Source: Prochilodus magdalenae
Lineage: Eukaryota > Chordata > Actinopteri > Characiformes > Prochilodontidae
DNA length: 64,000 nucleotides
Direction: 5' to 3'
Assembly: GCA_024036415.1 (NCBI GenBank)
Contig: JAMWET010005019.1
Location: forward strand, 183,047-247,046
Below the pieces are notes generated by a model that made no database searches, was not told the DNA's origin, and was given only the letters and a program-made list of their open reading frames with translations. Below, one piece after another: positions 1-29,139 of the stretch (within the stretch, counting starts at the first letter, position 1; every line of letters begins with the position of its first letter). A program made the translations under genes and the position numbers.

Positions 1-116
1 GAGCATGATATAGAATATAGAGCTAGGCAACATGATAACTTAAATTGTTATTGTGATGAACGAACGATGGCTAATAGAATACACTAGAAAATCCCTGACA
101 GACAGGAAGTCTGTAC

Positions 117-612
117 CTGCTCCGACGCCCCCTTTTGCTGAAGCGATAGCAGTCATAGGCGTAGTGGCCCTTGTCTCCACACTGATAGCATCGGTCATTT
201 GGGTCAAACTGCCGACGGCTCGGTCGACCATATCGGCTCTTGCGGGACATGCCTGTGGACAGCTCCACACGAATCCTAGATCCGCAGAGGACCCTGAAAA
301 AGAAACAGAACATGAAACACAGGTGTGAAACTTCAGGACACCACTTACATGAGCTCCTTAATTCATATAGATGTACACCTACTTCCCATCCATTCCCTTT
401 ACAGCGTCCTCTGCATCACGAGCGTCTTCATATTCCACAAAGGCAAAGCCAGGTGGGTTCCTCGCCACCCAGACGCTGCGCAGAGGGCCATAGTAGCTGA
501 AAGCTCTCTCCAGTTCACCCTTAGCAGCGCCGCTGCCCAAATCTCCGACATACACTTTGCATTCTATGTTGCGCGAAGAACCGCGAGATGAAGACGAGGA
601 GTAGTACGACAT
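117..612 (-). CDS. srsf7: SR-family splicing factor SRSF7 (5' coding exons, partial)
   Basis: Two coding exons are visible on the minus strand: 612-383 (start codon 612-610) and 293-117. They join in frame as AA|G across a GTAGGT donor and a TTTTTCAG acceptor. The product begins with a serine-rich stretch and then an RRM with RNP-like motifs KVYVGDL and GFAFVEY. A CCHC zinc knuckle follows ([14 protein letters not shown]) and then the start of a basic RS tail. RRM plus one zinc knuckle is diagnostic of SRSF7 among SR proteins, which bind exonic enhancers in the nucleus. The second exon ends at a GTACAG donor, and the RS-domain exons lie left of the window. A polypyrimidine-CAG acceptor ends at 625, just 5' of the ATG, so the ATG exon (624-383) follows an untranslated first exon. 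The serine-rich N-terminus suggests the fish 'b' paralogue, which is inference. Confidence 0.93.
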
Positions 613-982
613 TCCTCTCCTTATCTGCACGAAAAAAAAAATACTCAGATCTGCAACAGACCACTTTAAGCCCGCTTCAATAAGTCATTTTAATAACACA
701 CTGCTTTGTTTCTTTCTATATATAATTTTCTAACATATATATTTCATATTTTATTTTTATATATTTTTATTGATTTTTGGTTTTCATGCTCTATGTATGA
801 AAGATATAATAGAAATTGTTCTTGTAATTATTATTTCTGTCATTATTATAAATTATTAGCATTATTACAATCACAATGCTTTGACATAGCAGTTCACAAG
901 CTAGACTGTTCAAAAGGATGGCTCTCCAAAGGTTCTTTAGTAAAGACAATGGTCTTCTATGTAGAACCATGTGCTCTATGAT

Positions 983-1202
983 GTATCGTCTCTGTCCAAA
1001 GAAAAACATGCACCTCCATTTTTGTTGAATTTTACTTTTATGCCTCCTTTGATCACATGAGCTGCTCTTTACTCTGTGTGGACATGTCATGGATCAACAG
1101 TAATGGCCCAAAATTGCTTGGAAATACGTCTGGTTCCATAGACCTTCATTCAAATTAAATTTGACATTTTGGAGACACCTGTTTTTTGGACAGCGATGAT
1201 AT
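983..1202. mobile_element. Short inverted-repeat MITE, family with 'GCTGTCC' ends
   Basis: The segment starts near TCTCTGTCCAAAGAAAAACA and ends with the inverted form (TTTTTTGGACAGCGATGATA). Inside are the blocks TTTACTTTTATGCC and TGGTTCCATAGAC. The same ends and internal blocks recur near 22096, 51988, 60540 and 62355. It has no coding capacity. It lies in the 5' intron of srsf7. Confidence 0.6.
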
Positions 1203-1976
1203 GCTAAGCAGTCCTTTGCATAGTGAGATGGTTCCTCAGATTGACAAGACATGGTGCCTCAGGGGTGTAGTGGGTTCAATAAATCACCATAGAGACGCTC
1301 TTATACTGTTATGATCTCAGGATTGTGATAACAGCTGAACCCTTTGTGGTGCTGTGCAACATTCTTAATCTATCTGAAGAACGTCCATTGCCCCATGCAA
1401 AGAACCATTAAAATATGAGATAATTGTACAGAACTAGGTTTTAATTAGAGTCATTGTTTTCACCAAGGAACCATTGAGGAACCATGTTTTGTACTAGTGT
1501 ACGTGGCTACACATACAGATATAAGCTTATTAGCTGGCTAAGGAATGAATTCGTATATTAAATATGATTAATATTACAGTTAATTTGTGCTGGAATAAAG
1601 TATATACACATCTATACAATACATATGCCATGTATATGCCGTGTCTCGGTGTTTCTCTGTTTGGCTGTTTATTGTGCAGTTACTGATCAGCTGGCTAGCT
1701 AGCAAAGAAAAGCTGAGGACCGGAAAAGGCTTTAGGCTCTAACGCAGGTTTGCAAGCTAGCTTTATGATTTATTAAGCTAACTGTAGTCAGCCTTGGCCG
1801 TGTGTATGAGCAGTTATGTTTGTGCAGTATGTTTAAACAGGTGTCCAGCTACTTATATAAGTTATGGAGTGATATACAAGGCTAGCTTATCACCGGACTG
1901 GTTAGCGATAGCTAAGCAGCTAATTATAGCTAGCTAGCTAGCTAAAACACACGGCGATAATAACAATAGACCTTAC

Positions 1977-2260
1977 CTCTTTGACCTAATAATTATATCC
2001 AGTTTTTCAAAAACACCATTAAATACTGGAGAATAGATAAATTAATGCAATGGCTTTCGAAAGTAATAAGCAACATCAGCTATCGAGAAGCTAGCGTTAG
2101 CGTTAGCTGTGTCTCTCCGAGGCGAGTCACAACAGAGAGACAGTCAATAACAGGAAGCGGCTCAGAGTTCATAGCGAGGGTTACTGATACCAGCGATCAT
2201 CGCGATGTAGTTTATCCCGGTATATGTTTAGGCTTTAATTAATAAGGTTAATGTACATAA
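1977..2260 (-). promoter_or_regulatory. Candidate untranslated first exon and promoter region of srsf7
   Basis: The srsf7 ATG exon is preceded by a splice acceptor, so a noncoding exon must lie upstream. Reading the minus strand, an AGAG|GTAAGG donor sits at 1977/1976 with CpG-containing sequence upstream of it (about 2050-2220). This is the best donor I saw in the gap to chchd2. No transcript evidence is available and other donors could be used. Confidence 0.25.
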
Positions 2261-3014
2261 GGCCGTTTCCGGATCTAAAGAAAAAAAGTCGTTAGACACC
2301 AAGGAATCCATAATTAATTGATTTATTAATTGATTAATTGATATATATATATACTCACAGTGTCCTGCATGTATGCATCTACGATTATTGGATTTTAAGG
2401 CCAAAGTCTTCTCAACGTTATCATAAAACAGTGCCGTGCGGTGTTAACTCTTTTGTCTATTAACTTTCAGCGAGGGAGCTTTAAGAGGTGGACGTCCTAT
2501 CACCACCACTGTGAACAATCCTGAGTCTTTGAGTTTTTCTAGAGGACTTTGTTTACGTTTCATTTACGTTTTCGAATGTCTCTTTACGATAAAAATACTG
2601 GTTGCAAGATGATAATACCTTAAAACAAACACTAAACCGAAAATGTATTTCTACACTCTCGCATTTAACTTAATACTTTTCTTCACTTTTAAACGTAATA
2701 TTACATGTTATATCCGTTTTAATTATTGTTTTTTTTTGTATCTGTTGCATTTGTATTGTTTCTTGAGATATAAATATTTTTATTTTCTGTATAAAAACAA
2801 GATGAAAGATAAAAGCACTGACGTTGCGTGGTGACCCGAATGATGTAACACGCTGTAGAAGTTCCCGGATGTACCATGTTAACTAATACAGTGCGAAGGT
2901 CGTACAGAGGGAGCCGCACAGAGACTGCAGTACAACGCTGACTATCACCACAAATACACTAACTCGAACTTCTCAGATCCTGTCGTTTATTTGTAATTAG
3001 TCGTATCGATTAAA

Positions 3015-3366
3015 ATGCCAAGAGGAAGTCGTAGCCGAACGTCGAGGATGGCTCCTCCGAGGTAAAATGATCATTAAGCCTGCCGGGTTAGCATCGAGGC
3101 TAACGTCTACTCTGCTTACATGACCTGAGTTAGCACGTGAGCGAGCTTAGCTGCAGGGATGCATGTCATTAAAACGTAATGTATCTCTCGAGCTGTGAGT
3201 AAATTAAGACTTAAAAGCAAAAACCTTGTGTAATGAAACTTATTATGTAATATTATAATATATGATGGACGTGTTTAGTTTTTGTGTCAACAGTACGTGT
3301 GACGAATCTGCGAATGTCGTTCGGTATACTTCTATCTGTATACCCTATATACTCATACAGACCGTG

Positions 3367-3410
<44 letters not shown>

Positions 3411-3632
3411 TAGACAGATGGATGGATGCATGTATATTGTAAAGATGTACAATGTATGTCTGCGTGCATGTATGTATGTATGTATGTATGTATGTGTGTG
3501 TGTGTGTTAGTTACAGTACAACAACAATTTGCAATGTAAGGATTCATAATAATATAATAAACATAATATATCATATACATGCAGGACATTCTAAGGATAT
3601 ACACACCAACTTACACAAAATATATAGATGTA

Positions 3633-3669
<37 letters not shown>

Positions 3670-6600
3670 GTTACAGTACAACAACAATTTGCAATGTAAG
3701 GATTCATCATAATATAATAAACATAATATATCATATACATGCAAGACATTCTAAGGATATACACACCAACTTACACAAAATATATAGATGTGCGCGCAGA
3801 CCTGTGACTCTTCTGTGAATGACAAACTGTCTACTTCATATCAAATATATGATTTGTGGACTAAATTATTTACTGAACATGTCAAAGCTAATAATAATTA
3901 CACTTGTAAAATTAAGGCAGCACTGGTGCAGTGTGCTGCTTTCGTCTTATCACACCTCAGAAAAATTAAATATTTGCCAAATCTAGAAAATAAGGCAGGT
4001 CTCTTAAAATGATCATCTAATCTGTCTTCTTTTTAGACAAGTTAACATGTTTATTCCTATCTCCTAAAACTAAACCAATTTAATGCAATTAAGTGCTGTA
4101 CATTCTGGGTCAATGTAAGTCTATTTACTATGTTACACAGCAGTCCCACATCAATCAATCAATCAATCAATGTTTATTTGTATAGCGCTTTTTATAACCA
4201 ACGTTGTCTCAAAGCAGCTTCACAGATAATCAATTTGTTATAAAAAGAAAAGAAAAAAAAACACAAAGTTAATGTACAGACATTTGAGGGTTTGGGTGGG
4301 GAGCAGGTCCAAGCCCCCCTTGAGCAAGCCAGAGGCAACAGTGGCGAGGAAAAACTCCCTTGGGTAAGGAAGAAACCTAGAGAGCAACCAGGCTCAAGGG
4401 CGGAACCCAGCCTCCTCAGGTCGAACCCGGATGAGACGAGAAAGACAGAACTAACATTAGAAGAACATCTATTGGATACAGTCTGATTAGTCCAGGAGGG
4501 AGTAACTGCAAGATGGAGCCGACCCATAGAAAGAGTTCATGATCATCATCACTGCACTGTAATCAGAAGAAACTGAATATACCTTCTGACTCTACTCGCT
4601 GGTGAATTTTAAACTCTTGTTACTTACACCAGCCAGTATTTTGCTTTCTGGGGCATGTGCAAAGCTTAGCCAACTTGTGGACATCAAAACTAGCAACTTT
4701 ATATTTGTAACATGCCCTTACATACAGCCATAAATACAGCATGTCCATTACTCGCCTTCATCTAAAATAGCAGTCATACTGATTTATGTTAAATGCTGAG
4801 ACATTAAAAGATACGGGATATTTTCTGTTGGGAAGTGGAAGCTGAGGGATGTGCTGTATTGTGCTGTTCTACATTGTACAGAGTTTTTAGGGGTTTGTTG
4901 GCTTGGAATGATCCCAGACTTTGGCTGTCTTGTCGTTTTCTCTGGCCTCTCTCCTCTTTTTGCCCCTGCATCCTTTTCCTCTTTCTCCATTTTGCAATCC
5001 ACACCCTTCAGTCACGTCTTTACACCATGACTCCAAGGCGTAGGCACATTGTGTGGCAGTAATGGTCATCAGTGTGAAACCCAGTGAGGATTAAATGAAG
5101 CTTGTAAATAATCGAGTTACTCAGGGAATCATTTCACCCCAGTATCGTGATCGTGTTAATTCAGACACGGATTTGATGAGATGTATAGCTGCTTTCCTAT
5201 TTATTATGCGACTACTGTTGTGGTTAACCTATCAGATTTATGCTAATTAGCTAAATATTGATCTGCTCTACACAGCTACTCCTCCCGGCCAGCACCGCCA
5301 CCCCCACCTGTGTCCAGAGCGGCTCCTCCACCATCCTATGCACCGGCTCCTGCTCCCCCATCTGCTGTGGCTCCTCCTGCAGCAGCGGCACCTAGACAGC
5401 CGGGAATGTTCGCCCAAATGGCGACCACTGCGGCGGGCGTAGCGGTTGGCTCTGCTGTGGGACACACTATTGGCCACGCCATGACTGGCGGCTTCGGCGG
5501 TGGAGGCCACTCAGAGGCTGCCAGGCCAGATGTCACCTATCAGGTAGACCTGCCACAACTCGTACATCGACATTCAACATTAATCACAATTAATTAAATC
5601 TCGGATTAAGCCCAGTTTCAGTCCTTTTATTGTTTGTTTGTTTTGCAAAAAGCGTTCTAATCAACTTTTTCATTTTTATATGCTTTATATTTTTTAGAAC
5701 TTTTTTATGGGAGTTATAAAAATTAAATGCATAACTGTTTTGTCTGACTGTGATGTAAGTTTTAGACGTGCAGTGCTTCTAGCTTGGTTTTGTTGTTGCT
5801 GCCAGTGTACCTGTTTAGCTGTGTACCTGTTTACCTCGATAACAACCACGATAGCGGGGTAATGTGCCTCCCTTCTCTAGTTTGAATATTATGGCCGGGA
5901 ATCTCTAATTCTGAATCAATCCTGCAGGAACCCTATCAAGCTCAGCCCATGTACCAGCAGCAGCAGCAGCCCATGTACCAGCAGGACCCAGCCCAGCAGA
6001 ACCCCTGTGCATACGAGCTGAAGCAGTTCATCGACTGCGCTCAGACACAGAGCGACCTCAAACTCTGCGAGGGATTCAGCGAAGTGCTTAAACAGTGCAA
6101 GTTCTCCAACGGTACGTACGTGTGACAGAGCATGCGTGGCACCACCACGACGCTGCGATGATGGCATATTAATTACAGCAGGTTTCATTTTTATTTTGTT
6201 TTTCATTTTGTTGTTCTCATGGGAGTTTTGTTTCACTTAGTTTTAAGGGAACATTAATAATTTTGGAGTGTTTGTGTTTAAAAAATTAAATAATTTAATT
6301 TATATTATTTGTCATTAATTATGTCATTACAGTTTATTTAATTTCAGCTTTACTATTTAGGAGGTATTTGATTAAGATATATGATTAAGAGAAAAATAGA
6401 CGACACAAGTCGTTTCTCAGTAATTCTACTGGTTGTATTTGGTGCTGCAGTAGTTTTTGTGCTTGTGCCAGGATTTATTTTTGTTACAGGTATTGATTAC
6501 TTTTTCAGTTTTTATTAATTTATTTTTTAACTTCTCAGTTTTGTTTCAGATATACTTTTAGTCAACTGGTTCCTTTCAGATTCCCCACTTCTGATATTTG

Positions 6601-7297
6601 TTAAAACACCTTGTGAGTTTTGGGGCTCCAGTTGTCTTAGCTGTTTAGTAACTTATTCACACACACAAACCAAAAAAAAAAAGGCAGCTTAAACTGCAAA
6701 GGCTTAAAACTTAAATGCAAAAAGAAAATTAAATCTTTTTTGGTGGTTTGAGGTTTTTGTGCAGAAAACTTAGTTAAAAAACATACACAGGAAATTTTTT
6801 ACATAGGACTTTTTTTTTTGTTTTTTTTTATTTATTTATTTTTTTTTACTAAAGTTTAAGTTCAAAACTCCAATTTATTGGGGCATCTTTTAAAACACAT
6901 ATAAACAACGACCATTTACATAAGACTCGCTTATTTTTTTTTTTTACATACAGTGTGCCTTTTTTTATGGCAAACCTAAGTCCTGTCCCCATGAGGGAGC
7001 TTATTAGCCTAACCTCGTGGCATCAGCCAAAATATTTTCTTTTGGCTCAAGGCTGTAAAAACATGCCTTGAAATTTTGAATTTTCTTAATTTTTTTTTTT
7101 TTACATTGTAGTAGCGACTTTCCTTAAGACTAAATATTCTTCAAAATTATGTCATACAGTGTGCATGATAATGCACGTCTCCTTAATGAGTTTGCAGCAG
7201 ATTTCAGTTGTATCAAGGCAGTACTGTGATTCATGAGTGAGTTTTGTTTAATGCAGATTGATGTAATCCACTTTTCTTTTCTTTTGTAGGACTATAA
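3015..7297 (+). CDS. chchd2: CHCHD2, twin CX9C mitochondrial protein
   Basis: Four coding exons: 3015-3061, 5276-5543, 5928-6111 and 7290-7297, each with GT-AG borders and consistent phase, giving 168 residues (human 151). The N-terminus is basic ([10 protein letters not shown]), resembling the conserved mitochondrial-targeting start. It is followed by a Pro/Ala-rich stretch, the conserved hydrophobic segment [20 protein letters not shown] (about residues 75-95) and a Gln-rich linker partly encoded by a CAG run. A CHCH domain ends the protein, with cysteines at 132, 142, 152 and 162 forming two CX9C motifs. The final codons (NGL, then stop) sit in a tiny fourth exon. The family acts in the mitochondrial intermembrane space, supporting respiratory complexes and cristae, and can enter the nucleus as a stress regulator. 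Position beside phkg1, psph and nipsnap2 fits conserved synteny. CHCHD10 is the close paralogue, but neighbours and sequence favour CHCHD2. Confidence 0.95.
3367..3796. repeat. (GT)n microsatellite plus tandem duplication in chchd2 intron 1
   Basis: A (GT)n run begins near 3367, followed by GA and GTAT-type repeats. From 3507 a 130-bp AT-rich block starting TTAGTTACAGTACAACAACA is repeated at 3667, about 160 bp later. The two copies are separated by a second (TG)n run and are nearly identical, so the duplication is recent. Confidence 0.85.
4148..4520. repeat. Dispersed fish SINE/LINE-tail-like repeat
   Basis: It begins with four to five CAAT repeats and TTTATTTGTATAGCGCTTTT. The characteristic GAGCAAGCCAGAGGCAACAG and GAGGAAAAACTCCCT blocks follow, widespread in fish genomes. 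It carries no gene. It lies inside chchd2 intron 1. Family assignment is from memory of the motif and not verified. Confidence 0.6.
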
Positions 7298-7581
7298 TGA
7301 GATCGGCGTGAAGGCAGGAGAAGCACGCTCCACATTCTACATCCAGAATAAAGTATCATTTTAGAAAAATGCATAAGACAGCTTAGAACTAGTATTTGAA
7401 CAGCACCCTTTGGAAACAAAGCACTGTATAATTGTATAAGACTTATGTTTAATATTTATATATTTTGGTTAAATGACCTGCGTTAATCCTGATTAATGAT
7501 GGACACTTCAGCTTGCCATTGTTCCAGCAGACATTGCAGTGTTGATGGTGTGCATGTAACTTGGTTATTGAACAAAAATGC

Positions 7582-7587
7582 AATAAA
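7582..7587 (+). terminator. Probable chchd2 polyadenylation signal
   Basis: AATAAA lies 285 bp after the chchd2 stop codon, followed about 15-25 bp later by a T/G-rich stretch (TTTCATCCTGAGTGTC). It is the first canonical hexamer after the stop. Confidence 0.6.
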
Positions 7588-7920
7588 CTGTAAAACTGCT
7601 GTTTCATCCTGAGTGTCTTTCATTTACAGCGCTCCCACAGAGTACCTGTGGTAGGTGGCTTTAGGAGGCAGGTGCTGCTAACCTGCTTTCATAGTCATTT
7701 TGCAGATGCTAACGACGTGCACTTGTTTGCTGCTGAGCACTAACAAGCCTGTAAACCTACCGTCTCAGTTACAGATGCCGAATTATAACCATGACGTGGT
7801 GATTTTGTTGGTATTTCCCAAAATATAATATCAGGTCATATTATTATTGCTAATTAAAATTTGCTAACAGTAATATGCTGGCTTTAAAGAGGAACAGCAT
7901 GTAACCACATATATATACAC

Positions 7921-8068
7921 ACATTTACATTTCTGGCATTTAGCTGACGCTCTTATCCAGAGCGACACATCATGACAGTGGGCATATGTAGGAATGCACT
8001 AAAATGTACAGATCAAGACCGGGATTCACCCCAGTCTCCCAAACTGAGCTACTCACCACACACACAAA
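7921..8068 (-). repeat. tRNA-derived SINE, minus orientation
   Basis: Read on the minus strand, a tRNA-like head carries TAGCTCAGTTTGG (box A-like) and GGTGAATCCC (box B-like). It is followed by the tail GCTCTGGATAAGAGCGTCAG and TAAATGCCAGAAATGTAAA. The same tail occurs in the SINE at 27030. It is the only element recognised between chchd2 and phkg1; the rest of 7600-9640 holds no gene I can support. Confidence 0.6.
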
Positions 8069-9639
8069 CGTGCATTTATTGCTAAAAATGTAAACAAAAT
8101 GCACACCAAATCAACCCCTCAACGTGCATTTAGCACTAAACAAAACATTGACATACATTCTATACATTTAGAAAAGACATTCACTTCACATTGCTAGCGA
8201 TCTGATGCTCTTTTCTTAAGGCTAATATCAACAGATAAATTGTGACCTTCCAGTATCAAGGCTGATATAACATGAACAGGGTATCTATATATTAGCCAAG
8301 ACGGCTACTAGACAGCTACAGCCCCATGAAGCCCTTACATAACTAGCATATGTTCAAAACCAGAAAAAATCCTCTATAAAACATTCGTTTTTTCGACATT
8401 TACCTGGTTTAACATTAACTATAACACAGTTAAACCAATGAAATTGACTCATAAACAAATATTTCTCACCTATAATTTAAGAAATATGGACAGAGGTTTC
8501 ACACCACGAACTCTCTCCTCAACGTGCATTTAAAGAACTAAGAGGAAGAGAGTCGGTTGCTCCACCTACTGCCCTCTACTGGCGAATTCAAGTAGTGCTG
8601 TTCAGAATCAACTCCGAAAGATTTTCAGCCTCTTACACACACACACGTGTATGTATACATATTCGGATAATCACTGTTTACTTCTCACACTAAAGTTAGA
8701 CAGACTGTTTGGGTCCAGACTCCAGACACAGAACAAGACAGCCAATTACAGCAGAGCTAATTTACATACATCAACCTTAAAGGGACAGTATGGAAGCATG
8801 CCATCGGAATGTTCTTTCTCCATCTGATTCACTTCTAATAAGTCCAAAAAAATAAAATTCAGCATCGAGCTTCACCCCTTTACCTGGCAAATGTGTCTCT
8901 GGTGGTGGAAAGCGTCTCTTCTTATGCTCTGACTTATTTTTTCATTTGTGGTTTCTTTTTACACATCCTTTCTTTGGCTGCCTGTCCTCAAACGATCTAA
9001 GCGGGAGCATCACCTTCAACGTGATTACGCCATCAGGGCAGCAGTGCTACTTCATCCTCTCATCTTAAACTCATCTGACCAGTCGCTGTAGTCATTTTAC
9101 TATCACCAGAGTGGTTATACAAGACAGGACAGGCTAGGGCTAGTTGAGTTAGCATGCTAACTGAAGTAAAGATCTCTGCATCACAATATGTAGAGGTCTT
9201 AGACATATCATCAAAATGGTGATTCTTTACGCTATGTTAATGATTCAATAAAAAATACATATTGCTCCTTTAAAAGGCCAAATGACAAAAATGTCCTCAC
9301 TGCCCATTTCCTCACTACAGTCCAATCTACGGTTTTACTTTCTTAAAGTTTTTTTTTTTCTGTGATGTCACAAAAACACACATTTGCCTATGTATGCTGG
9401 GGCAGAGTCAATTTGCAATTTTATTCCTAAAGGCCCTGTCTGTTTAATCCTAAGACATAAAAAGCGGTGGGAAAAGGGGAATTTAGAAAAGAATCATGAA
9501 TAAATTAGCTCCGTGATTGGTCCTCAGGGTAAAATGAGAGAGAGAGGAGGGGGGCGGAATGTAGCATATGGGCCCTTTAATGCACGAAACCGCACTGTAA
9601 TGAATGGGTAAGCTAGCGGAAAGCTGTCCGGGCGTGACT

Positions 9640-9888
9640 CTGCAGGGCTATTAGCTCTTTAATGCATCAGTACAGCCCTGAGCCTGGCTGTGAACCTGCT
9701 CTGGGGGTCTAATAGAGGCTTTTTTATTTTTGGATCGTGACATTCTCGCTTGCCCTTTCCGCGTCCTGTAGCGCATGTGAGACCGGCTCGTAGCCCGCTC
9801 GCCTGGTCGCTGTTCCCCGGATTGAGAAACATGGACTGACTGGGAGGCAGGACGCATCGACGACGACCGACAACACTGATGCATCAAG
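9640..9888 (+). promoter_or_regulatory. Candidate phkg1 promoter and noncoding exon 1
   Basis: The phkg1 start-codon exon begins at a splice acceptor (exon from 12406), so a 5' noncoding exon is required. A GC- and CpG-rich block ends in ATCAAG|GTACGG, a good donor at 9889. No TATA box was noted. The assignment is inference from position and splice signals. Confidence 0.4.
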
Positions 9889-10549
9889 GTACGGTTCTCA
9901 CCACGATCACCATTACTTAACAGTGGGTCTACTGTATTAGCAGGTCCAATAATAATACCGGAACCGGCCGAATAGCCCTGCCGTGTGGTCGGAACCTTCC
10001 GGTCCACCTTGAATAATACAGCAGGTACCTTCTGGCGGAACTGCTGCAGCATTTAAAATAAAAACATGTGAAAATATAAACAGAGGCCATTTTTCAGACT
10101 CCTGAGTGAATTAGGTCATCGCTCTCTAATAGATATGGTCACCGGACGCATCGCCAGCTGATATCGTTATGATATCGTACATGTCCTTATTTTCATAACC
10201 TCACGTCATGCCCGTGCATATGCAATACCGAACTAGCCCGTATTCTGTACGCGGTCTAGTGCCCTTCATAATAACTCATTCTGAATTGGGAATGGAGAGG
10301 ATAGTGCCTGTTTGTATTCGTTCAGTGACCTGCAATATACAAATGGGCCGCGTGGGGGCGCCCAAGTCCGTTTCGCTGGGTGCAGACCTACTAGGTTTAC
10401 CAATGCTGTCAACAAGTTTGTTTGACTCCACTGGAGGACAAGTGTCTTCACTCGTGGGTGTTTATCGGGTGGGACAACATTGAAAGCTTTCACAATATAA
10501 CATATATCACAATAATTACAAACTATATCAGGCTGGAGCCTTTCAGTTT

Positions 10550-10605
10550 ACACTAACAATTTCAGTTTACACTAACAATTGAATTTCCCTCTGGGATCAA
10601 TAAAG

Positions 10606-10691
<86 letters not shown>

Positions 10692-10692
10692 A
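10550..10692. repeat. Retroposon 3' tail with (ATCT)n array
   Basis: The block GAATTTCCCTCTGGGATCAA, then TAAAGT, runs directly into about 20 tandem ATCT units. This is the usual 3' end of a fish non-LTR retroposon. A small direct duplication (TTTCAGTTTACACTAACAAT) sits just before it at 10540-10580. Confidence 0.7.
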
Positions 10693-11663
10693 CAGGGTTA
10701 AAGGAGGGGTTTGCTGAAAAGTCAGATTTGCATTTCCGTTTACCCCAGATGTTGTGGTCGATCAACCAAGCCAGGACCTGATAATAATACCCCTAATGTC
10801 TCCCGAAATAGCAAGACAATGGTTATCTCAATAATTTGGGATTGACAGTTAAGCCTGTTATGATCTTATAATAGCTGCTTGTGCATTAAAGGAGCAGTGT
10901 GTAAAATGTATGGGGGGTATTTTGACAGAAATTGAAGCTAATATGAAAAGCTAGGTTTTCATTAGTGTATAATGTGCATGTGTAACTACAAGCTGTGTTT
11001 TTGTTAGCTTGGAACAAGGCCTTCCTCTCTACAAAGAAGCAGAGTGTCTTCAAGCCCAGGCTGGCATGTAGAGTTGTGATGTTGCTACAGTAGCCCAGGA
11101 TGGGCAAACCCCTGGCTGAGAGGGATTTTTCACATTTTTCAGTTTTACGTTGGAGCTGCAGCTTGAATTTAATTATATGTCGTGTTTCATATTTGTATCA
11201 CCACCTAATGTCCTACTGTAGTGCACGCGTATTGGTAGCTCCATAAATAAATATCCAGGTAGTTTATTTTAATAGCTTAAATCTTTGTGTCAGGAATGCT
11301 AGCAGGAGCCTATGAGGGTGAGGTCAGCTTCTTATTCACCAGCTTCTTGTTCTAATTTTTCAGTTCCACCTTAAATGGTGCAGAAGTTATAGTTATATGT
11401 TTTGAAGTCAGCTGATGGGGGAAGCAGTGAAATTAAACTGAGTTTGTAATAAATCAAGATTAAAAGAACTGTGAAACATTGTTCTAATGATATGACCGTG
11501 CTAACTAGGACCGATTAATGGGTAGAACAAATTACTAAAGAACCGGTTCTGTAGAACCAGAACACAAATTCTCACAAATGGTAATAAAACGTATCATTTA
11601 CCACAAAAAAAGACCACTTGAAAAAGAATGGAGGTTGAATCCTTGTGGCCAGAGAAGCGAAAC

Positions 11664-11726
<63 letters not shown>

Positions 11727-12170
11727 TACTACTACTACTAATAATAATATAATTCATATAATTAATAATAACTACAACTATGATATTTATTATTAATTAA
11801 CTAAAATAATAAGAATAAACAACAACAACAATAATAATAACAATAATAATGATCATTATTTTTATTAACTTAGTAATAAATAATAATTTACAACAACAGC
11901 AATAATAGTAATACTACTAATAATAACAACAATAACAGTAATGTTTATTATAATTAACTAACTAATTAATAATAATATTTAACAACAACAAAACAACAAT
12001 AATAATAATTATTATTATTTATATCAATAATAATAATTATTTCTAACAGTAATGATAATAATTATTGTAATTATAATTATTATTATTGCTGCTAAAATTA
12101 TTATTATTACGGTTAAAATGATTATTATTGGTTTTTTTTATTATTATTATTGATATTACTGTTAAAATTA
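11664..12170. repeat. (ATT)n trinucleotide array and AT-rich low-complexity tract
   Basis: A pure ATT array at 11664-11724 grades into ACT, AAT and AAC variants and then about 400 bp of irregular A/T-rich trinucleotide sequence. Open frames here encode poly-Ile or poly-Asn and are artefacts of the repeat. Confidence 0.9.
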
Positions 12171-12462
12171 TTATTCTTTGTCAGTGGTTAAGAATAAACA
12201 TGGTACGGTCTATGAAGGCATATGTTGGTATTACATGATGTTTTTAACAAAGTATTAAATGTTAATGAAGCTGGTGTTAATTACAGGCTGGCATTATGAA
12301 GTCCTATGCTGGGGGCTTCTTCCCCCTTTAGTGACCCTTCAGCCCTTAAATGGGGTAAAAATGGCAACGACGTCGCTTAATGTACTCACCTCTGCTGTTC
12401 CACAGGGCAGTTCACTGACTGGAGCCCCGTTTCCCTGGAGAACCTGTGAAACCTTCGCCATC

Positions 12463-28373
<15,911 letters not shown>

Positions 28374-28680
28374 AGGGGAGCCTGCAGAAACTAATGACGA
28401 GGGAAAACAAGAGCAGAGGTGGACCAAGCTTCTGTACAGACGCTCCTGCTAAGTATGACTTACAAGCAGAAGTATTCTATGGGTGGTCATACTTGAGTTT
28501 TAGGTTCACTCAGCTGTTAAAGTTATCCTGATAAATCATTTGTATCGAGGAGGTTGATGTGGCTGCACACATGAAGAGCTAGCTCAGGTTTTTACAAGGT
28601 CTGCTAGACAAACAGCGGTAACTCACAGGACCCTGACATAAGGTACTGTATGGTACGGTGGCCAAGAAGTTAAATCAACA

Positions 28681-28999
28681 TTTCAGAAAACAAAATTACC
28701 AAAATAAAAACAAAATTTACAAACAAAAAGATTACATTTTCAGAAAACAAAATTACAAAAGCAAAAAACAAATTTACAAGACGGACAAGCACTTCCTATC
28801 TGTTACACAGACCCTTTCCATCAGAATTTGTTAAATTGTAGTTTGTAAAAAAAATTCGGTACTGGTAAAAGTGTTTCACGTCTCGTAAATTTATTTTTAC
28901 TTTTGTAATTTTCTTTTCTGAAATATTTCAGAATATTTATTTACAGAATTTTTATTTTGGTAAATTTCTTTTTTTGTTGTAATTTTGTTTTCTGAAATT
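28681..28999. mobile_element. Palindromic MITE just downstream of the phkg1 stop codon
   Basis: Left arm ATTTCAGAAAACAAAATTAC and onwards pairs with the right arm ending GTAATTTTGTTTTCTGAAAT. The arms are about 80-90 bp, with extra internal repeats of the same AAAACAAAATTAC motif. It lies about 300 bp after the phkg1 stop codon, so it may be part of the 3' UTR. TTAA occurs near both edges, but a target duplication is not certain. Confidence 0.7.
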
Positions 29000-29139
29000 A
29001 ATTCATTATTTAATTTAATCAATTAATTTGTTTTGCACTTCTCGGCCAGCGCTGAAGGGGCACATTTCTACGCCCCAAACAATAGTGGGTAGTGCTGTCG
29101 CCTCACTGAAGAAGATAAAGAAGGGTCAGGGGTTTGAAT

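Noticed and set aside
53..328. Plus-strand 91-codon frame at the left edge
   Set aside because: Antisense shadow of the srsf7 zinc-knuckle exon.
3353..3604. Frames rich in Thr-His or Cys-Val near 3400-3670
   Set aside because: Translations of (GT)n and GTAT microsatellites.
11572..11796. Poly-Asn / poly-Ile open frames
   Set aside because: Translation of an (ATT)n microsatellite.
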